A stretch of DNA of 64,000 nucleotides from Nageia nagi (Eukaryota; Pinophyta), in assembly GCA_050084985.1 (NCBI GenBank), contig JBITNC010000001.1:12958001-13022000 (forward strand), in the 5' to 3' direction. The first letter of the stretch is position 1. Each line of letters starts with the position of its first letter. Shown piece after piece: positions 58,312-64,000 of the stretch. The notes beneath the pieces are model-generated. The model saw only the letters and a program-made list of their open reading frames with translations. It was not told the DNA's origin and made no database searches. The translations under genes were made by a program, and so were the position numbers.

Positions 58312-58760
58312 AGACACAGTTTGATTGTTCATCTTATTCACTACTTGGAAGAATTTTCAAGTTTTATGGGTTATTCTTAGCTTGTTTAACCCCTTTATTA
58401 ATGTTTGATTAACTATTTATAAATGATGTTTGATTAACCTTTTTATAAACACACTTTGATTAACCTATAATAGATGTAGTTTGATTATTCATGTTATCCA
58501 TTCTTTGAAGAATTTTCCAAGTTTTGTGGGTTATATGTAGTTCGATTAACCCTTTAAAAATTATGTTTGATTATTAATGTTATCCATTCCATGAAGAAGT
58601 TTTCAAGTTTTTTATGTTATACACAGTTTGATTAACCCTTTATAAATGATATTTGATTGATCTTGTCATAAATGCACTTCAATTAACCTATCATAGATGT
58701 AGTTTGATTATTCATGTTATCCATTCCTTGGAAGAATTTTCTAAGTTTTTTGGGTTATAC
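58312..58760. repeat. Degenerate tandem repeat with TTTGATTAACC
   Basis: GTTTGATTATTCATGTTATC plus GAAGAATTTTCCAAGTTTT recur at about 58315, 58485, 58567 and 58701. TTTGATTAACCCTTTATAAA and variants lie between. Spacing is irregular (170, 82, 134), suggesting unequal exchange within a shorter base unit. Confidence 0.7.
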
Positions 58761-58799
58761 ATACTTCAATTATAATTGTTGATGTTACAAAAAAAAATC

Positions 58800-59016
58800 A
58801 TTTCTTGTTATAAGCAAATTTTGATCAAAATGTAAGAAATGCAAATTTTGCTCAAAACTTGCTTACAATAAGAAATACAGATTTTCTAATTCAGGTTATA
58901 CACAATTCAATTATAATTGTTGGTGTTATAAAAAAAATGTATTTCTTGTTCTAAGCAAGTTTTGAGTAAAATGCAAGAAATGCAAATTTTGCTTAAAACT
59001 TGCTTACAATAAGATA
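58800..59016. repeat. Two tandem ~77-bp hairpins
   Basis: Hairpin 1 (58800-58876): ATTTCTTGTTATAAGCAAAT pairs with the closing AAAACTTGCTTACAATAAGAAAT region. Hairpin 2 (58941-59016) is a near copy about 141 bases on. Each also holds the phrase AAGAAATGCAAATTTTGCT, itself partly palindromic. Confidence 0.75.
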
Positions 59017-60479
59017 TGTAAATTTTACCCACAACTTCACTTACCCACTAAAATGAATATGAATAGGTATATGAATATCACTCTTACTAACAACTAATGC
59101 TAACACCTCTATTCCTCCATTTCATGAAAGATCCCAAAATACCTATTAGCTATGATGTCAAATCCAATATACAAAGATGATGTTAACAACTATGATCTCA
59201 AAGCCAAAGAACAATGGTAATGTATAGCTAATGCTAATAAAATTCTATTACATCCCAAAACCAAATGTCAACAAACATAGGTGTAGTAATCATAAGATAC
59301 ATATAGAAATATAAGACATATATGATATGGAAAACATAATATTACATGCATATTCAAATGTTTCATGTGAAGAATAGTGTTGTAAAGATCCCATAGTATT
59401 TTATCACTCATAGTTTCATAAATATCATATAATGTAATCACTTACTGACTAAAATTATAATATTTATACAACTCTATTGAACTACATAATATACAAGTTG
59501 AGTGAAAACTATAGTCATTACATCATATGTGTGGATAGAATCTGACCTTGGCCATATTTTTGTACACTTTAATTATTCTAGTGTTAAATTTTTTGTGAAG
59601 TATTCTTTACATGATTCCTTACATGTAAATTTGAGTTTTCAATTCTCATACAATTTTATTTTCATGTCAAATCTCAATATAAAACCTTTTGAACTATCAT
59701 CCTACAAATGACACCCATTGGTATCAATTGCATAGTATACATCCTCTTCCACCAACATAATAAAAAATATGCATCCCAAGTAACTACATAAATACCTATT
59801 TTACCATTTTGTATGAATTCTTCCCACATATAATCAAAGTATTTAAGGTTAGTAGAATTTTAATATATTCATCAATGATTTTTGATATGAAAATGATAAG
59901 ATATTCAACTCCCATTGAGAGAGGTCTAACTTTCCTTTGCAACATATCACACATCTCAAATTGCCCATTAGGGTAGTTTCTTTATAGTATTATTCATTAC
60001 ACATATCTCTCCACTTTACACTTCCATCTATTATAATTTTATCAAGTGCTTTCTTTAATGGTAATCTTCCTTAGTTTTTATATAACCAATTAATAGTTTT
60101 TAAAACTAGCACACTATAAGAACTTCCCTCATTAACACCTTCACTATGTTGGCTTTTATTTACCTTGAAATAATTTGTGTAGAATTTTATGCTTTTATCC
60201 TTGATCATTAACTGTTTATAGTAAAATATACCAAATTCGGTAATATTAGATTTAATAGGAATACCTCCACCTCGAGCCTACATGGGACCATTAAAAAGAT
60301 CAATTATACTCAATGGTAATTAAGTAATTAAATTGATTAATTAAAATTACTCTACATTAAAATTGATACATTGAAATTGATGCATCACCTATTATTTGAT
60401 ATTTTATGGAGGATGTATGGTTTTATCATGGACCCCAATGTCATTTTCATCTGAATTAATTTTAACAAACTTACCATGT
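59017..60479. other. No gene seen
   Basis: Anonymous AT-rich DNA; short open frames without motifs. Confidence 0.4.
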
Positions 60480-61680
60480 ATCTACATGGAACAAAATAAA
60501 TGGAGTATCAGAGAATGGTTTGAAAATATGCATGCAACATATACAATTTTCTTGAATCTAATATGATTGTAGGATATGTAATTCATTGTTATAGTGAGGA
60601 TTTCATTTAAGGGAATGCAAATATTAGGAGTAAAACCATATTTTGCAACCTTTTCCATCATTCTTCCAATAAATGCCACCATGGGAGATCTAGAATAAGG
60701 TATATAAATACATAAAAGAGTAGTTGAAAATGGTTTTGCATATAATGCTATGATTTTGAATGTCTTGATAGACATGTATGCAATTCATGTGGAAGACTAT
60801 GCAAGGCTCATGAATCATATAATAAGATGCATGGTGCAAACATAATTTCATAAACTGCAATTATTGGAGGATATGCAATTCATGGCTATGGCAAGGATGC
60901 CTCAACGAAATGTAGTCTCATGGATTACAATGATCATTGGATATACACATAATGGGTTGTATGAAATGTATCTATAGACTTTTAAGTAGATGCAATTATC
61001 TGGTGTAAAGGTAAACTCTACAACCTTTGTCAACATTCTTCCAACATATGCCACCATGGAAACATTAAAGGAAGGTATGGACATACATCAAAGAGTAGTT
61101 AAAAATGTTTTTGAATCCAATGTTGTGGTTATGAATGCATTTATAGACATGTAGACATGTATGTAAAATATGGAATAATTCATAAGGCCTAAGATAATTT
61201 TTGTGTGTGTTCTACTTGCATTCATCCATGTAGGTCTAGTGTATAAGGGATGTAAATATTTTAATAGAATGAGTGAATCTTATCGCATTATTCTTGGGAT
61301 GAATAATCATGCATACATTATTAACCTTCTTGGTCATGCAAGCTATCTTGATGAATATTTGAACTTCATTATCAAGATATCCCCTAAAACCTAAATTGGG
61401 TGTGTGGATGTGTCTACTTGGTACTTATAGATCACATAAGAATGTAGGAATAGGGGAATTTATGGCAATAATCCTTTTATTTTTAGAACCTAAATATTCT
61501 CCATCTTATGTTCTTCTTTCAAATATTTATACTAAAGTGTGAAATTGGGATGATGTTCAAAGAGTAAAGAAATTAATGAAAGATATAGGAATCAAGAAGT
61601 GTATTTGGATTAAAGTTAACAAAAGGGTATGTGCTTTTCTCATAGGAGATAGATCACTCTCACAAACATAGGAGATGCAT
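60480..61680 (+). pseudogene. PLS-class PPR protein pseudogene with E-type C-terminus
   Basis: Plus-strand motifs in order: FKGMQILGVKPYFATFSIIL, then IHKRVVENGFAYNAM and LIDMYA (60600-60780); MPQRNVVSWITMIIGYTHNG (about 60897); MQLSGVKVNSTTFVNILP (61000); IHQRVVKNVFESNVVV with AFIDM (61090-61150); then the post-PPR E region: LLAFIHVGLVYKGCKYFNRM (61215), YIINLLGHASYLDEYLNFII (about 61310), YVLLSNIY-like (61500) and an E+-like end (IWIKVNKRVCAFLIGDRS, about 61600). Such proteins act in chloroplasts or mitochondria in RNA editing. Several stops (for example 60691, 60974, 61153) and at least two frameshifts make it a pseudogene. The N-terminal half and the DYW end are absent. Confidence 0.8.
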
Positions 61681-62666
61681 GTAAAATTTTACATACTACC
61701 AAGTTCACTAGAAGATAATAGGAAATAAAATTTCAAATACAATATCTACAAGTATAATAAAAATGAACTATATACCTAAGTCAAACTACTACCATTTACA
61801 TTTTCTTGCATCCTATTCCATTCATCTGCATTTACATTTGAACATTTTATTTTTTCAATAGCACTTTCTTATGTCACATAGAATTATGATAAATAGAATG
61901 ATAAATATTAAATTAAGTACAATGATAATATTACTATTGATCAGTATAGGTTTGGTCTGGTTGTGTTCTCCACTGCCTATAATAGTAGGTTCTTTGAAAG
62001 AGCAAAAAGTGGTGGGGATGTGCTTGTGTTGGTTTTCTACTCAATCTCTAATTATAGGCTAGTTTTTATCTATATTTAAGGTCAAAAGTAATAAGAAAGG
62101 AATAAAAATATGAAGATTTATAGGAAAGAGATAAGTAGATAAATAGCTAAAATAAGAAATTTACAACCTGAGCATAGTAGTGCAAGCAACAATCCATAGC
62201 TAATATTAATAATAGTAAACTATCTCGCACCTAGGGTCTCGTAATCATAATACACAACCATAATTTGAAGAAAACATTTCACACATAACATTCACAAAAG
62301 CAATAATAGCCACTTTGTTGCAAGAGGGCAAAGCATTGTCTATTTGTATTATCATATGTGAATAGCTCTTAGAAATTTGGACAAATTTGCTAAAATATCC
62401 AACCTTTTTTATTTCTAAAAGCTAGCTATTTATATAACTTCCCCCCTTCCTTGGGTGGTTGGGTTTCATTAATATACATCACTGCTAGCATTGAATGAAA
62501 TAACTAAAATAACACTATTTACATAAATGCTACAACTATGCTAGATTACATAGTGAATAAGTACTAATCATCATAACTATCTATGAATTTGCAATTTTTG
62601 GTCAACCATGTCCATAGAGCTGTAATCCTTTTGACATGTCATTGAATACTCCTTCTTCAACCCTAT
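61681..62666. other. No gene seen
   Basis: Anonymous sequence; a 63-codon frame at 61871 has no motif. Confidence 0.4.
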
Positions 62667-62742
62667 AACTAATTAGATATAGCATTGTAACTGATTGAAG
62701 ATAGTATTGTAGCTAATTGAAGATAGAATTGTAGGTAATTGA
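62667..62742. repeat. 22-bp tandem repeat, 3.5 copies
   Basis: Units of the type AACTGATTGAAGATAGTATTGT follow each other three times, then a partial AGGTAATTGAG. Confidence 0.8.
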
Positions 62743-63064
62743 GTAGTTATTTGATTGCACATTGATTGGTATGATTTGGTATTATGCTTTATCAATTGCT
62801 AGCTGCTTCTCTATAATCTTTATAATCTCTACTATGGATGTCAATAATTAGAGTAATGGTGGTTTATAAACATTATATTCACTTAGTTCACTAAGAAATG
62901 CCATTATTATGTGGAAATGAGTTGATGTCAACATTAAAAGGGCCTCAAGGATCAAACAGTTAAGATGAAGTGGACTCGAGTGTTCTTTCTTATGCATTAC
63001 TCTTACACTTGCTTGGTAGGCTCTATGTTCTTCTTTTGGGCTTTATTGATGATCAAGTTCTATC

Positions 63065-63362
63065 AAGACTCGTTGATCACCAAAAAATGTGATATCATTT
63101 CTCAAGATCGATGGGCTCTATTGATATTTTGATTCTACTAGGACCCACTAATTTTTATCAAAAATCATGACATCATCTCTCAGAATTGATGGCACTATTG
63201 ATGTTTTGACTCCTTCAAGACTCATTGATTTTCACCAAAAATAATGACATCATGTCTCAAAATCATAAAGCTTTGTTGATGTTCTAATTCTATTAGGACC
63301 CACTAATTTCCACCAAAAAATGTGATGTCATATCTCAAAATTACTAGGCTTTACTAATGTTC
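63065..63362. repeat. ~77-bp tandem repeat, four copies
   Basis: Units begin GACYCRYTRAT at about 63067, 63149, 63220 and 63297. Each carries CACCAAAAA, a TGAYRTCAT core (TGATATCAT, TGACATCAT, TGACATCAT, TGATGTCAT) and TCTCAAAAT. The core recalls the C1 LTR sites. Confidence 0.8.
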
Positions 63363-64000
63363 TTAAAAAATCTAGCTTTGAATTTGTGAAAGTCTTGAAC
63401 ACTTGTGTCAACAATTCTTGGAGATCCTAAGGCAATAAATATAACTCTTAGATAGTCTTGTATACATGACTTGGGTATTTTTTGAAGAAGATAACATAAC
63501 TCCTAGGTACTCTTAACTCTCAAGCACTCTTAACTCCTAAGCACTAAAGAATGAAAGAATAAATAATGACATGTCTCCTATTGACATAACTCCTAGGTAT
63601 TCTTATTCACATAATTCTTGGGTACTAAGAAAATAATATGACTCCTAAGAATCTAAGGGGAAGTAATGAGAAGAGGAGGGATTAATAAAAATGAAAGAAT
63701 ACAAAATTTTACAACTCATGGAGACTCTAAGAGAATAATATCCCTCCCGAGCATTCTTATACATACAACTCCTAGGGACTAAAGAATAAAGAATAGAGAA
63801 TGGAAAAAATAATAGAATTGCCTCAATTTTAGAATGTAATTCTGAAATAATACAATCTTTTGATGGCTCTTTGGGGTCTCTACCTGCTAGAGAATAGAAC
63901 CCTTTAACTGTTACTCCCAGTGGCTTGCCCTGAAGTGGACTTGTTTGTGGTCTCAACTACTACCATCATGTTTGGTAGGAGGAATAGCTACATCCTTTTA
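63363..64000. repeat. Irregular repeats of ACTCCTAGGTACTCTTA
   Basis: CTCCTAGGTACTCTTA, CTCCTAAGCACT, CTCCTAGGTATTCTTA, TCTTGGGTACTAAGA and CTCCTAGGGACTAAAGAAT recur from about 63490 to 63790. The repeats thin out after 63800. No gene is supported; the 103-codon minus-strand frame at 63645 is within the repeat. Confidence 0.55.

Overview
The window looks like intergenic DNA from a large, repeat-rich seed-plant genome. It is AT-rich, has no intact host gene, and is filled with nested, decayed LTR retrotransposons of both plant superfamilies. It also holds pieces of plant-specific families: pentatricopeptide-repeat (PPR) proteins and plant mobile domain (PMD) proteins. The style of the PPR relics and the long, old insertions fit a gymnosperm, but that is a guess from sequence style. 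I saw no rRNA, tRNA gene, CRISPR array or organellar insert.

Layout. (1) 1-227 is a Ty3/gypsy gag relic, cut at 228 by a plus-strand Ty1/copia element, C1. C1 has a 2-kb 5' LTR rich in tandem repeats and TGACATCA motifs, an initiator-Met primer site at 2243, and a much-frameshifted gag-pol to 7368; no 3' LTR is seen. (2) 8640-10470 is a minus-strand PMD pseudogene with a visible intron. (3) 10.7-19.7 kb is mostly anonymous DNA: a degenerate ~145-bp satellite, a 27-bp minisatellite and two unrecognised decayed reading frames. (4) 19727-42654 is one large minus-strand Ty3/gypsy element of Tat type, T. It has ~1-kb LTRs, gag, protease, RNase H and integrase relics, no recognisable reverse transcriptase, and a PMD pseudogene in antisense orientation near its 3' LTR. 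Two later insertions sit in T: a complete LTR element G (24875-31460, TSD CCTAG) that encodes only Gag and carries four successive tandem-repeat arrays where pol would be, and a solo LTR (33918-34398). (5) 43913-56405 is a minus-strand element L with copia-type primer site, ~470-bp LTRs and no coding region. L was hit by a full copia element, C2 (46221-51602, TSD TCAAA), and its right LTR by a 1.1-kb TIR element, P, carrying a PPR fragment. (6) 56.4-64 kb holds a duplicated flanking unit that preserves L's empty target site, foldback repeats, a PPR pseudogene (60480-61680) and tandem repeats.

Relative dating from LTR divergence judged by eye: T and L are old (LTR pairs roughly 80-88% alike), while G and C2 are younger (about 95%). 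This agrees with their nesting. All coding regions are broken. In G the damage is stop codons only, of the kind made by C-to-T or G-to-A changes. C1 has many single-base frameshifts.

The most unusual object is G: a gag-only retrotransposon with perfect structural ends and a 2.1-kb block of hairpin-forming tandem repeats. The antisense PMD frame in T and the PPR-carrying TIR element P come next.
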